Assembly: GCA_001898505.1 (NCBI GenBank)
Contig: MKTZ01000012.1
Coordinates: forward strand, 927 to 64,926
Reading direction: 5' to 3'
Origin: Sphingobacteriales bacterium 50-39
GTDB lineage: Bacteria; Bacteroidota; Bacteroidia; Chitinophagales; Chitinophagaceae
DNA: 64,000 nucleotides
The number at the start of each line of letters is the position of its first letter. Within the stretch, counting starts at the first letter, position 1. The notes beneath the pieces were generated by a model. The model ran no database searches. It worked only from the letters and a program-made list of their open reading frames with translations, and had not been told where the DNA came from. This document shows, piece after piece, positions 17,073 through 25,236 of the stretch. Position numbers and translations under genes: made by a program.

Positions 17073-18956
17073 TTATATGGTCGCGAGGCACGCTGCCGTG
17101 ACCAAGTATCGCCAATCGTTGTTTTCAGCCGCATGTGCATCATGCGGCTGTATTTTTTTATGCAGGACGGCCGGCCGCAGGATATCCGCCCTGACGAGCT
17201 TGCGCCGGGATTCATGGATATATTCCTGTAATACAGGGTCCTGCATCCAGGTTCGTTGAGGGGGTTCATAGCCTGTCTTGTCCTTGCGCCATACGATCTC
17301 TTCCGGAAGATAGCTTTCCATGCTTGTCCTTAGCAGCCATTTTGTCCATCCGTCCCGGATCTTGAAGTGTGAAGGGAGGGAAAAAAGGAACTCTACCAGT
17401 TCGTGGCTCAGGAAGGGCAGCCGCACTTCTACTCCATGGGCCATGGAATTGCGGTCCGCATAGCGCAGCAGCTCTTCCATCCCATTCATAAATGTATTGT
17501 AATAAAGGACCCCGCTGAGCTTGTCGATATGGGGGATGTCGTAGTAGGAGACGCCGAACTGGTTTACGAATTCGCGGGAAAGCTCCTTGCTGTTGCGCTG
17601 GCTGGCTGACCTTTTCTTTTTCAGGAAGATGCCGGCATACACGGGCAGATTGGCGGCAAGCCTGTTGCGCCAGGTCCACCGGTCGTCCACTCCGGACTCC
17701 CTGGCGGCCTCCAGCTCCAGCACAAAGGCCTTCTTATCCGTACGGTAAAGCTCCTGCCAATACCAGTGATAGTATTTATGATAGCCTGCCAGCAGCTCGT
17801 CCGCGCCCTGTCCATCCAACAGCACTTTTATCGAGTGGCGGGCGGCCAGTCCAAACACCTTGTACTGGGCATAGATGCTGGAAGAGAGGAAGGGCTCTTC
17901 CTGGTGCCAGACGAGCTTTTCAAGGTCCCGGACCAGGTCGACGGAGCGTGGCTCTGTCATATGATTGTCGAGATGAAAATAGTTGCTTGCCAGCCGGATA
18001 TAGGCAGATTCGTCCTTTTCAAACCCAGGGAAGACGGCCGAAAAGGTTTGGAGCCGTCGGGGATGCCTCCCCTGATCGTGCGAAATATTGGCTGAATATT
18101 TCGCACTGGCCAGCACGGTCGCCACTATGGAAGAGCTGTCCAGCCCCCCACTGAGGCTGGTACCCAGGGGCACATCACTCCTCATCCGCCGATGTACGCT
18201 GGCGGATAACAGACCGGTGAATTGCTGGATCGCCGCCTCTTCCCCGGGGGAATAGCTTTCCCCGATCTTGATATCCCAATATAGCCCGGTGGTAAGCTCT
18301 CCCTTATCCGCCATATATATCAGGTAGCTTCTGGCGGGCAGCTTGGAGATGCCGTTGTAAAAAGTTTCGAACCCATTGGCCGGGTTTTGGGTATAGCCAA
18401 TGGTGATGAAGTTGAATATGAGCTTTCTGTTGCTGTCCTTTTTTATACCGGCGGCCCAGAGGGCCTTCATCTCACTGGCAAAAAGAAATTGGGTGGCATC
18501 CTTGTAGAAGAACAAGGGTTTTTCGCCAAAACGATCCCTGGCGGCGAATAGTTTTCTTTCCCTTTCGTCCCAGATGGCAAAGGCGAACATGCCGTCGAAA
18601 TATTGCAAACATTCCGGGCCATAGTGATCATAGGCGGCCAGGATCACTTCTGTATCGGATGCCGTCGTGAAGCTGTACCCTTTGGATTGCAGCAGGCTTT
18701 TTAGTTCGAGATAATTATAGATCTCTCCGTTGTGCAGGATCGTATAGCGATCCAGATAATGCATGGGCTGAGCGGCTGCCGGGCTAAGGTCGATGATAGC
18801 CAGTCTGCGGTGCCCCAGACCCACTTCGCCGGAAGGGTTGATCCAAAAACCCTCTCCATCCGGGCCGCGATGAGCGATAGCGTCTGTCATTTCTTTCAAA
18901 CGCTGCCGGCTGATACCAGCCGGGTCGGGGGACAGGATGCCAGCAATGCCGCACAT
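17073..18956 (-). CDS. asnB: asparagine synthetase (glutamine-hydrolysing)
   Basis: 627 residues. It starts with the catalytic Cys (MCGIAGILSP), so glutaminase activity is expected, followed by AHRGPDGEGFW and the synthetase domain with LGTSLSGGLDSSSIVATVLA (ATP pyrophosphatase loop), DGQGADELLAGYHKYY and RLPFLSHELVEF. The end KKIQPHDAHAAENNDWRYL is family-typical. It converts Asp to Asn with Gln and ATP, or amidates a related acid. Two oddities: a palindrome inside the loop after VATVLASA (residues SANISHDQGRHPRRL), and a plus-strand terminator encoded in the 3' end. Its ATG is 1 base after the DUF2911 stop, so both form one operon. Confidence 0.95.
   Translation of the reverse strand: MCGIAGILSPDPAGISRQRLKEMTDAIAHRGPDGEGFWINPSGEVGLGHRRLAIIDLSPAAAQPMHYLDRYTILHNGEIYNYLELKSLLQSKGYSFTTASDTEVILAAYDHYGPECLQYFDGMFAFAIWDERERKLFAARDRFGEKPLFFYKDATQFLFASEMKALWAAGIKKDSNRKLIFNFITIGYTQNPANGFETFYNGISKLPARSYLIYMADKGELTTGLYWDIKIGESYSPGEEAAIQQFTGLLSASVHRRMRSDVPLGTSLSGGLDSSSIVATVLASAKYSANISHDQGRHPRRLQTFSAVFPGFEKDESAYIRLASNYFHLDNHMTEPRSVDLVRDLEKLVWHQEEPFLSSSIYAQYKVFGLAARHSIKVLLDGQGADELLAGYHKYYHWYWQELYRTDKKAFVLELEAARESGVDDRWTWRNRLAANLPVYAGIFLKKKRSASQRNSKELSREFVNQFGVSYYDIPHIDKLSGVLYYNTFMNGMEELLRYADRNSMAHGVEVRLPFLSHELVEFLFSLPSHFKIRDGWTKWLLRTSMESYLPEEIVWRKDKTGYEPPQRTWMQDPVLQEYIHESRRKLVRADILRPAVLHKKIQPHDAHAAENNDWRYLVTAACLATI
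17127..17160 (+). terminator. terminator of the 16572 gene inside asnB
   Basis: AGCCGCATG and CATGCGGCT form a 9-bp stem around TGCAT, followed by TATTTTTTT. It lies 73 bases after the stop of the plus-strand gene, inside the minus-strand coding region of asnB, where it encodes QPHDAHAAE. Confidence 0.7.
18078..18106. repeat. 12-bp perfect inverted repeat inside asnB
   Basis: GTGCGAAATATT (18078-18089) and AATATTTCGCAC (18095-18106) are separated by GGCTG. It sits in a surface loop between the ATP-binding loop and the conserved TFSAVFPGFE segment, at a place where lengths differ between AsnB proteins. Confidence 0.75.
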
Positions 18957-18957
18957 A

Positions 18958-19524
18958 TTACCAGGTAATAGGGAGTTTTACCTGTACATCATCCCAGTTG
19001 ATCACCAGTCGCGCCCCTTTTGGCGCCTTTTCAAACTCCATGGAAAAGGCCTCCGTTACTTCGGATTGTTTTTCTACCGGAACAGTCGTGCGCGCTACAT
19101 CCTTGGTGGAGTCATAGCGGAAGGCTCCCCAGGTGTCCGTCTCCTTATTGAGAATAATGGTCCATTTCTCGGTATCAACCAGGGCATACATGGTATAGCG
19201 CCCTTTTTTTACTTTTTTGTTGTCGATCTTCACGTCCTGGAAGAACTCGATCTCCGTGGCTTCGTTGGCGCCCAGTCTCCAAACTTTCCCATATTCCACC
19301 AGCTCGCCAAACAGCTTCCTGCCATTCTTCTGAGGACGGCTATAGATGGCCCGGACTACAAGGGGGCCGGGGGCCTTGTCCTGGATCTTCAGGACGGGAT
19401 AATCCGTTGGAAAATAAGTCATATCCATGGGTGACTTATCCATGGAGGCAGGTTTGGATTGGGCATTGGTCCTTTCCAGGCTACACAACAGGGCAACTGC
19501 CAGGACAACATTCCGGAGGGTCAT
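18958..19524 (-). CDS. DUF2911 domain protein, secreted
   Basis: 188 residues with a signal peptide (MTLRNVVLAVALLCSLERTN). The DUF2911 pattern is clear: VVRAIYSRPQKNGRKLFGEL, YGKVWRLGANEATEIEFF, GRYTMYALVDTEKWTIILNK and WGAFRYD. The family is predicted periplasmic and has no known function. The stop lies 1 base from the asnB start, so it is first gene of a two-gene transcript; a functional link to asparagine is not evident. A TAATTTTG box lies at 19565-19558, 34 bases upstream. Confidence 0.85.
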   Translation of the reverse strand: MTLRNVVLAVALLCSLERTNAQSKPASMDKSPMDMTYFPTDYPVLKIQDKAPGPLVVRAIYSRPQKNGRKLFGELVEYGKVWRLGANEATEIEFFQDVKIDNKKVKKGRYTMYALVDTEKWTIILNKETDTWGAFRYDSTKDVARTTVPVEKQSEVTEAFSMEFEKAPKGARLVINWDDVQVKLPITW

Positions 19525-19557
19525 ATACAGTGATTAATTTATGAGTGTTACGTATGG

Positions 19558-19565
19558 CAAAATTA
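19558..19565 (-). promoter_or_regulatory. -7 box of the DUF2911-asnB operon
   Basis: TAATTTTG on the minus strand fits TAnnTTTG, 34 bases before the ATG. No -33 TTTG at standard spacing was seen. Confidence 0.4.
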
Positions 19566-19632
19566 TTCAATTTTTTAAAACATCCGCGATTCGGCGTTCA
19601 TGAAAGAAGGATATTAGATCTTTTGGGAAGGG

Positions 19633-19783
19633 AGGAGCCCCCAGGAACCGCTGAAAGCGGTTCGTCCAGAACCGTAGGTTCCGACCGAGGACGAGCGAGT
19701 GCCCGGAGCTCGGACGAAGGCCTACAGACATTAAACTGTTTGCGGGAATTGGACTATTTTTCCATGGAAGGCCAATTCCCGCA
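19633..19783. repeat. structured repeat, copy 4 (long form)
   Basis: It follows the order of copy 2: AACCGC/GCGGTT, AACC-GTA-GGTT, CGAGC/GCTCG, GACGAAGG, ACAG...CTGT, and last TGCGGGAATTGG (19741-19752) with CCAATTCCCGCA (19772-19783). The loop CTATTTTT is shared with copy 2. The last hairpin forms the 3' end of the phosphodiesterase gene, whose TAG stop is in the loop. Confidence 0.82.
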
Positions 19784-20365
19784 CTTCTGCAGCTCATTAA
19801 AGGCAAAGTTTTTCAGTTCTGGAAAGAAACGTCGATAGCAGTCCTGTAATTGTTCGTACTGTGACTCAAAAATTTGAAAAGCCGGGATGGGGTCAGGCAT
19901 GTGGGTAGCGCGGCGGGCAAGACCATGCAGGCTGTTGTAAATGCCTTCCCTGTACCGGTAGTTATACAGCCAGTTCTGGGACCGCATATAGGGGAAGAGG
20001 CGGGCAAAACGGTCGGGAAAAAGTGCTTCACGCGTCGCTACCTGCTCGTAGGTCTGTAAAGCAAAGGCATTTAGCTTGTCGGGGTCGGGAAACTGATCCG
20101 GGTCATTGGCCAGAAAGTGGTCGTACACAATGTCGGTGATGGGTCCGGAATAGAGACCGAAGTGATGTCTGAAGAAAAGTTTTGCCTCTTGTGTAATGGG
20201 GTGACCGTCTGTAAAGGTGTCGATGGCCCGATGGAGAGTGATGCCATGTTGTATTGTTTCCGGGTAGTCCAACTTTTTTTTCCCTTTCACAAAATCACTG
20301 ATCAGGTTGCCTGTGGCGATGTCGGATATGCCAAAGGACAGGTATGCATGTGCCAGATAATTCAC
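19754..20365 (-). CDS. acyl carrier protein phosphodiesterase-family protein
   Basis: 203 residues. The family pattern is present from the start: MNYLAHAYLSFGISDIATGN, LISDFVKGKK, GITLHRAIDTFTDGHPI, YDHFLANDPDQFPD. AcpH-type enzymes remove the 4'-phosphopantetheine arm from acyl carrier protein using a metal bound by conserved His and Asp residues; in Bacteroidota this role is assumed. The normal core ends near residue 192. The last residues, KCGNWPSMEK, and the stop are encoded by the hairpin of a structured repeat, so the tail is acquired. Confidence 0.85.
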   Translation of the reverse strand: MNYLAHAYLSFGISDIATGNLISDFVKGKKKLDYPETIQHGITLHRAIDTFTDGHPITQEAKLFFRHHFGLYSGPITDIVYDHFLANDPDQFPDPDKLNAFALQTYEQVATREALFPDRFARLFPYMRSQNWLYNYRYREGIYNSLHGLARRATHMPDPIPAFQIFESQYEQLQDCYRRFFPELKNFAFNELQKCGNWPSMEK

Positions 20366-20809
20366 CTTTACAAGGTACTACATTTTCCCGAGGGTCCGGC
20401 TTCGTCCGCCAACCGGCGGGAGGTCCGTGTCGAGGGATAGACATTTACTTGCCACTGGTGGACCTGCGGTCTATTTTAACAAGAAGCATACGCATTTTAT
20501 AATTTTATTAAGAAATCGGCGCTAATGCTTGTCTGTAAAGGGTTTCGGCGTGCCTGTAAAATTTTATCTGTGTCGGTGTTTACAATTACTTTATATGAGG
20601 CATCCGTTGGTGTAGATTGTATTGCGGGTAGGTGTAACATAAGATAGCTTTGTGTCGTCTTAGAATAAAGCTCTTTATAATGATGGCGCATAACGAGGAG
20701 GGGTAAGCTGAAAAAAAATTTTTGAAACAGCTGCAACATCGGGGAAAAGCTTGCGTCTTATAAATGTAGACTTCAGAAAAAACTTTAAAAAACTTATAAA
20801 CAACAGAAC
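20366..20809. other. 444-bp intergenic region
   Basis: A weak relative of the structured repeat (CCGCC-AAC-CGGCGG and nearby GAGGTCCG) lies at about 20395-20437. The rest is AT-rich with no ORF worth supporting. The last 60 bases before 20810 are A/T-rich leader of the downstream gene. Confidence 0.4.
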
Positions 20810-21265
20810 ATGAAGAAGAGTATTTTATCCATCGCCGCCGTGCTGATGATGGGTCTCAGCGTATTCGCTGCGAAGAATGATGAAAGAGACGTCAATCAAT
20901 CCGTTGTAAGATCTTTCCATAAAGAATTCAACAATGCCAAAAACATTAAGTGGGAGCAAAAGACAGGATATGTGAAGGTGGAGTTCACGTTGAACGACCA
21001 GGTGCTTTTTGCTTACTACGACAATGAGGGCAAGCTGACAGCTATCGTTCGTAATATTGTATCGGACCAGCTGCCTATCAGCCTGCTTACCAGTTTGAAA
21101 AAAGAATATACCGGCTATTGGATCTCTGAGCTTTTCGAGTTGGCATCGGACGATCAGACAACTTACTATGTGACGCTGGAGAGTGCCGACAAGAAGATCG
21201 TTCTGCGCAGCGAAGGAGTCGATACCTGGGATGTGTATTCCAAGTCGAGAAAAGACGCGCAATAA
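20810..21265 (+). CDS. secreted PepSY-like small protein
   Basis: 151 residues with signal peptide MKKSILSIAAVLMMGLSVFA. The mature part matches the 16572 protein in layout: FNNAKNIKWEQKTGYVKVEF, FAYYDNEGKLTAIVRNI, LPISLLTSLKKEY, YYVTLESADKKIVLRS. These are the PepSY-like periplasmic proteins frequent in Bacteroidota, with unknown ligand. It is transcribed alone and ends at a good terminator. The two paralogs lie 4 kb apart with unrelated genes between them. Confidence 0.75.
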   Translation: MKKSILSIAAVLMMGLSVFAAKNDERDVNQSVVRSFHKEFNNAKNIKWEQKTGYVKVEFTLNDQVLFAYYDNEGKLTAIVRNIVSDQLPISLLTSLKKEYTGYWISELFELASDDQTTYYVTLESADKKIVLRSEGVDTWDVYSKSRKDAQ

Positions 21266-21298
21266 GAGCTTTATCGTTTGATTTTTAGTTGGACAAGG

Positions 21299-21322
21299 GG
21301 CCGGTCATAGACCGGCTTTTTG
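21299..21322 (+). terminator. terminator of the 20810 gene
   Basis: GCCGGTC and GACCGGC form a stem around ATA, followed by five T, 34 bases after the stop. Confidence 0.8.
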
Positions 21323-21364
21323 TTGTGCGTCTGGGCTGGGCTTCATGTTTTGCAGGATATATTT

Positions 21365-21928
21365 TCAATGTTGCTGCAATACTCCCATAATACTGTCTGC
21401 TATTGTCAGATGTCTCTGTATCCTGGGGAGATACTTATTGACAAACTGTTGTAACCTGGCGGACTGCCCGGTGTTCAATTCCTTCTGGAAAAGAGAGATG
21501 GCGCCCTGGTGATCATTGATCATGTCACGCAGGTAGGTAGTGTCGAATGCCGCGCCGGATAACGCCATTAATTTATTTATTTTGAGTTTGTGGGCAGAGT
21601 CCGGCTCTGCGGGTATAGGGACTTTTAAACTATCCGCGATATTTCCCAGCTCGGACTCGGAAGTTCTGTAATCATTTATCATCTCCTGGCCGAGCGTTTT
21701 TACTTCTCCATTGGAGCTTTGCGAAGAAGTCAGTTTGCTTGCATCAATTTCGTCATAATTACTGAAGCTTGCGTCGGTGAGGAATTTATGATCCATGTCA
21801 TTTAAGGGACTTGCCGGAGAACTATGGTTGGATTTGGAACATCCCATGAGAATAGAGATTGGTAGCAGTAAGGACATCATCCGGGAGACACGGGTATTGT
21901 GCCGGGATGCCGGGTAATTTTTTGGCAT
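21365..21928 (-). CDS. DUF4142 lipoprotein
   Basis: 187 residues. The lipobox ILMGC follows a basic, hydrophobic leader, so the mature protein is probably lipid-anchored. The DUF4142 pattern follows: DHKFLTDASFSNYDEIDASK, LGQEMINDYRTSESELGNIA and DTTYLRDMINDHQGAISLFQ. The family forms a ferritin-like helical bundle in predicted outer-membrane or periplasmic proteins of unknown function. It runs alone on the minus strand, convergent with the gene at 20810. Confidence 0.85.
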   Translation of the reverse strand: MPKNYPASRHNTRVSRMMSLLLPISILMGCSKSNHSSPASPLNDMDHKFLTDASFSNYDEIDASKLTSSQSSNGEVKTLGQEMINDYRTSESELGNIADSLKVPIPAEPDSAHKLKINKLMALSGAAFDTTYLRDMINDHQGAISLFQKELNTGQSARLQQFVNKYLPRIQRHLTIADSIMGVLQQH

Positions 21929-22001
21929 ATACTTTTTTGGGATAGCTATGCAATTATTGGGCTAAGGTACTTCTGTGATCCCATTTTCGTATTTTAGATA
22001 C

Positions 22002-22526
22002 ATGATCCAGCTATTGAAAGGAGACATCACCAAGCTCGAGGTCGACGCGATCGTCAATGCGGCCAATACTTCTTTGCTGGGAGGTGGAGGTGTGGATGGA
22101 GCCATTCATCGCGCGGGAGGCCCGGCCATTTTGGAGGAATGTATGAAGATAAGGCAACGTCAAGGTGGATGCAGGGTGGGCGAGGCCGTGATCACAACGG
22201 GAGGGAGACTTCCCTGCAGACATGTCATTCATGCGGTGGGACCTGTGTGGAATGGAGGTGGCAGTGGGGAGGATGGGCTATTAGCCGAGGCTTACCGGAG
22301 CAGTATCGAGCTGGCCGTGGAACATGCTGTTCAAACTATCGCCTTTCCCAATATCAGCACCGGTATTTACAGATTCCCCAAAGAAAGGGCTGCGCATATT
22401 GCCCTTATTACGATAAAAGAACTTTTGGCAGGACCTGCGTCGTCCATGAAGGTGTTCTTTGTCTGCTACGATGAGGAGAACTATCACATTTATGCGTCGA
22501 TGATGGGTGGCGAGGCGGGGCAATAA
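22002..22526 (+). CDS. macrodomain protein, O-acetyl-ADP-ribose deacetylase type
   Basis: 174 residues from the ATG at 22002 ([20 protein letters not shown]). It is a stand-alone MacroD/YmdB-type domain: [34 protein letters not shown] (catalytic loop), [10 protein letters not shown] and [13 protein letters not shown]. Members remove ADP-ribose from acidic residues or deacetylate O-acetyl-ADP-ribose. No ADP-ribosyltransferase or sirtuin gene lies nearby, so a housekeeping role is more likely than a toxin partner. The longer frame from 21975 is not needed. Confidence 0.93.
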   Translation: MIQLLKGDITKLEVDAIVNAANTSLLGGGGVDGAIHRAGGPAILEECMKIRQRQGGCRVGEAVITTGGRLPCRHVIHAVGPVWNGGGSGEDGLLAEAYRSSIELAVEHAVQTIAFPNISTGIYRFPKERAAHIALITIKELLAGPASSMKVFFVCYDEENYHIYASMMGGEAGQ

Positions 22527-22866
22527 AAACGACCACAGGTGGGTTGTCCGAAAGGCGGAAAACAAAAACCGCCCCAGGATTAAGGCGGTCTGTAATGCTA
22601 TTTTTAACGCAACATGTTACTGTTGGTTAAGGCTTCTCTTTCCCCAACATGCCAAGGGAATTTGACTACTCTTATCAGAACCTCTTACCCTAAACCTTAT
22701 TCTTTAGAATCTAATGTATGATTTCTTATATATTCTGAAGTAGAATAATGTCTGGTCTGAACCTTTTCTATACACACTCCCAATTTGATAATCTGTTGTG
22801 AGAAATAAGTCTTAAAAATGAGGTACCTTTGCCCCCTTTCCTTCACAAAAAAACCGACAAAAGATC
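22527..22866. other. 340-bp intergenic region
   Basis: A hairpin ACCGCC/GGCGGT at about 22569-22590 may end the macrodomain transcript. The middle is AT-rich without ORF. A TACCTTTG box at 22824 precedes the next gene. Confidence 0.45.
22824..22831 (+). promoter_or_regulatory. -7 box of the deoxyhypusine-synthase-like gene
   Basis: TACCTTTG, 35 bases before the ATG, fits the Bacteroidota consensus. The expected -33 TTTG is not evident. Confidence 0.5.
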
Positions 22867-23841
22867 ATGAACAAGGGTCCTATCTCACAATTCATTCAGC
22901 ATCACTACCGGCACTTCAATGCCGCAGCATTAATGGATGCCGCCAAAGGGTATGAAACGCATTTGCTGGAAGGAGGAAAGATGATGGTCACGCTGGCCGG
23001 AGCCATGAGCACTGCGGAGCTGGGTATTTCTTTTGCAGAGATGATCCGGCAGGATAAAGTACAGATAATCAGCTGTACAGGCGCCAATCTGGAAGAAGAT
23101 ATCATGAACCTGGTGGCTCATAGCCACTATAAGAGGGTGCCCCATTACCGGGATCTCACGCCCCAGGACGAGTGGAACCTGCTGGAGAACCATTACAACC
23201 GGGTGACGGATACCTGCATACCGGAAGAAGAGGCTTTTCGCCGACTCCAAAAGCACCTGGTCAAGGTGTGGAAGGAGGCGGAATCCAAAGGAGAGCGTTA
23301 TTTTCCCCATGAATTCCTGTACAAAGTAGTGCTTAGCGGAGACCTGGAGCAATATTACGAGATAGACCCCAAGGACAGCTGGATCGTGGCCGCTGCGAAG
23401 AAGAATATCCCCATCGTGGTACCGGGCTGGGAAGACAGCACCACGGGTAATATCTTCGCGAGCTATGTCATCAAAGGGGAGCTGAAGGCTTCTACGGTAC
23501 GCAGCGGTATCGAATACATGGTGTGGCTGGCTGACTGGTATCGTAAGAATTCTGAAGGTAAGGGAGTAGGTTTCTTCCAGATAGGAGGCGGCATCGCGGG
23601 TGACTTCCCCATTTGCGTGGTCCCCATGATGTACCAGGACCTGGAATGGCATGACGTGCCTTTCTGGAGCTATTTTTGCCAGATATCCGACTCGACAACT
23701 TCCTATGGGTCTTATTCAGGAGCTGTGCCCAATGAAAAGATCACCTGGGGGAAACTGGATATCAATACGCCGAAATTTATCGTTGAAAGTGATGCTACCA
23801 TCGTTGCCCCGTTGATCTTTGCGTGGCTGCTGGGGTGGTAA
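22867..23841 (+). CDS. deoxyhypusine synthase-like protein
   Basis: 324 residues. The fold-typical pieces are LAGAMSTAELGISFAEMIRQ, IISCTGANLEEDIMNLVAHS, IVVPGWEDSTTGNIFA, GVGFFQIGGGIAGDFPICVV and the end segment ITWGKLDI with Lys296, which matches the Lys that carries the butylamine intermediate in eukaryotic enzymes (SWGK). Bacteria lack eIF5A, so the product cannot be hypusine; transfer of the aminobutyl group to another amine such as putrescine is a known alternative for bacterial relatives, and a protein target is possible. A TPR gene follows 23 bases later and may be co-transcribed. Confidence 0.9.
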   Translation: MNKGPISQFIQHHYRHFNAAALMDAAKGYETHLLEGGKMMVTLAGAMSTAELGISFAEMIRQDKVQIISCTGANLEEDIMNLVAHSHYKRVPHYRDLTPQDEWNLLENHYNRVTDTCIPEEEAFRRLQKHLVKVWKEAESKGERYFPHEFLYKVVLSGDLEQYYEIDPKDSWIVAAAKKNIPIVVPGWEDSTTGNIFASYVIKGELKASTVRSGIEYMVWLADWYRKNSEGKGVGFFQIGGGIAGDFPICVVPMMYQDLEWHDVPFWSYFCQISDSTTSYGSYSGAVPNEKITWGKLDINTPKFIVESDATIVAPLIFAWLLGW

Positions 23842-23864
23842 TGAAGAGCTAATACCGTAATAAT

Positions 23865-24371
23865 ATGAACACAAATTCTGAAGAGTTGTACCTGGAGGCC
23901 GAAGCGGATATCAAGAATAACAATTACGCCGAAGCATTTAAGAAATACGAGAGCATCTTATACGAAGAGCCGGACAGCGCGCCTGCGCATAATTCGCTGG
24001 GGTGGCTTTATAAGACGCAATTCGATGATTATGCCAAGGCGGAGAACCATTTCATTACCGCCATCAAATGCGATCCTCTATACCCCCACTCCTATTTCCA
24101 TATTGCGGCCCTGTTCATGGACATGGAGCGATTCGACGAGCTGACCCAGCACCTGGAAAGATGTCTGCGGATACGTACTATCGACAAATCCTGGGTTTAT
24201 GGACGGTATGCTCTGTCGGAAGAGCTGCGGCAGAACTATGACAAGGCTGTCTTTTATTTTGAAAAAGCGATACTGGCCAGCCAGAATGACGAGAAGATAA
24301 AGGACTATCGTAATGACATCGAGCGGGTGGAAATGAAAAGGGAGATCTCGATAAAACATGCGGACTCTTAG
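23865..24371 (+). CDS. TPR repeat protein
   Basis: 168 residues, no signal peptide, so cytoplasmic. Tetratricopeptide units are seen: NNYAEAFKKYESILYEEPDS, APAHNSLGWLYKTQFDDYAK, YPHSYFHIAALFMDMERFDE and YDKAVFYFEKAILASQ. The last residues are charged. It lies 23 bases after the deoxyhypusine-synthase-like gene and is probably in the same transcript, which makes it a candidate partner for that enzyme. Function otherwise unknown. Confidence 0.85.
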   Translation: MNTNSEELYLEAEADIKNNNYAEAFKKYESILYEEPDSAPAHNSLGWLYKTQFDDYAKAENHFITAIKCDPLYPHSYFHIAALFMDMERFDELTQHLERCLRIRTIDKSWVYGRYALSEELRQNYDKAVFYFEKAILASQNDEKIKDYRNDIERVEMKREISIKHADS

Positions 24372-24429
24372 ATAGGAGTCGACCATGGGAGAAGGATAAA
24401 AGTAGGCGGTTTGAATCCGTGCAGGTCAC

Positions 24430-24462
24430 GAAGCCTTCAAGTCGTTAGATTTGAAGGCTTGA
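24430..24462. terminator. hairpin between convergent genes
   Basis: AAGCCTTCAA and TTGAAGGCTT pair around a 9-10 nt loop, 60 bases after the TPR stop. T-runs are weak, so this may be a simple stem-loop. Confidence 0.45.
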
Positions 24463-24552
24463 CTGATAAATTATTTTGGCAATAATCAATTTTTCCCGGC
24501 CATTTCGGCCCTTTACCAGCCGTTTGTCGGCTGTTTGGGCGTTAATGGTTTT

Positions 24553-25236
24553 TTAGTCCTGCACAAATTCGGATATGCTTCCCAAAATAAAACCAACTCT
24601 TCTTTGTTCATTATAGTCCAGATGTACGCTTATCCATTCATCGATATATTTCTGATCCAATAGTTTTACAAATTCACTTTTGAGGTATTGCTTTACCAGT
24701 TCATCGGCATTCTTCATTTCTTCCCAAATTGATTGGCGGTTATTCAGAACATGGACAATATCTTCAAAATCGGAACTGAACCTACCCTCATTTTCTCCCC
24801 GATCGACAAAAGCTTCCAGTTTTGTCGCCAGGAAATAGGGCGCAGAAAATACCCGGATGGATAACCCATCTTCCGGATTTACCCGGATGGAATTGGCAAA
24901 TGCTTCCGGATACCATTTATTTGAAAACCCCAATATGTCCTCGGATGTCGGCATGACATCAACTGTGATTCCATGTATAGTATAGCGACAGATAACTCCT
25001 GATGCTACGTCATTGACGAAACCTTTACTTCTTAGCTTCTCCTCAATGGCGGCATACTCTTTGTAATGCAATATCTCGACTACTATATCCACGTCATCAG
25101 TCGGTCTTGTTTCGGTCTCAGGTCTTGTTGAATAAAGAGAAACGGTAGCTCCTCCGACAAAGACGACTTCCGGGCCAAGTTCCTCTAAAGCCAGATAGAC
25201 TGCCTTGATCCTGGTTATATTTTCACGATGACTCAT
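24553..25236 (-). CDS. nucleotidyltransferase, AbiEii-like
   Basis: 227 residues. The nucleotidyltransferase signature is GGATVSLYS followed by the metal-binding DDVDIVVE and a third Asp in ITVDVMP. The later FLATKLEAFVDRG with SSDFEDIVHVL is typical of AbiEii/DUF6036-type proteins, where it helps close the active site. AbiEii toxins add nucleotides to tRNA or other acceptors in type IV toxin-antitoxin pairs. Its ATG overlaps the stop of the upstream helix-turn-helix gene by four bases, the order seen in AbiE systems. Toxicity is inference. Confidence 0.8.
   Translation of the reverse strand: MSHRENITRIKAVYLALEELGPEVVFVGGATVSLYSTRPETETRPTDDVDIVVEILHYKEYAAIEEKLRSKGFVNDVASGVICRYTIHGITVDVMPTSEDILGFSNKWYPEAFANSIRVNPEDGLSIRVFSAPYFLATKLEAFVDRGENEGRFSSDFEDIVHVLNNRQSIWEEMKNADELVKQYLKSEFVKLLDQKYIDEWISVHLDYNEQRRVGFILGSISEFVQD

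Noticed and set aside
20497-20739. 80-aa minus-strand frame upstream of the PepSY-like gene
   Set aside because: AT-rich chance frame in the leader region of the plus-strand gene, without supporting motif.
22002-22526. Macrodomain gene as antitoxin of a DarT-like system
   Set aside because: No DarT-like or other ADP-ribosyltransferase gene is adjacent, and the domain is of the MacroD/YmdB type rather than clearly DarG-like.
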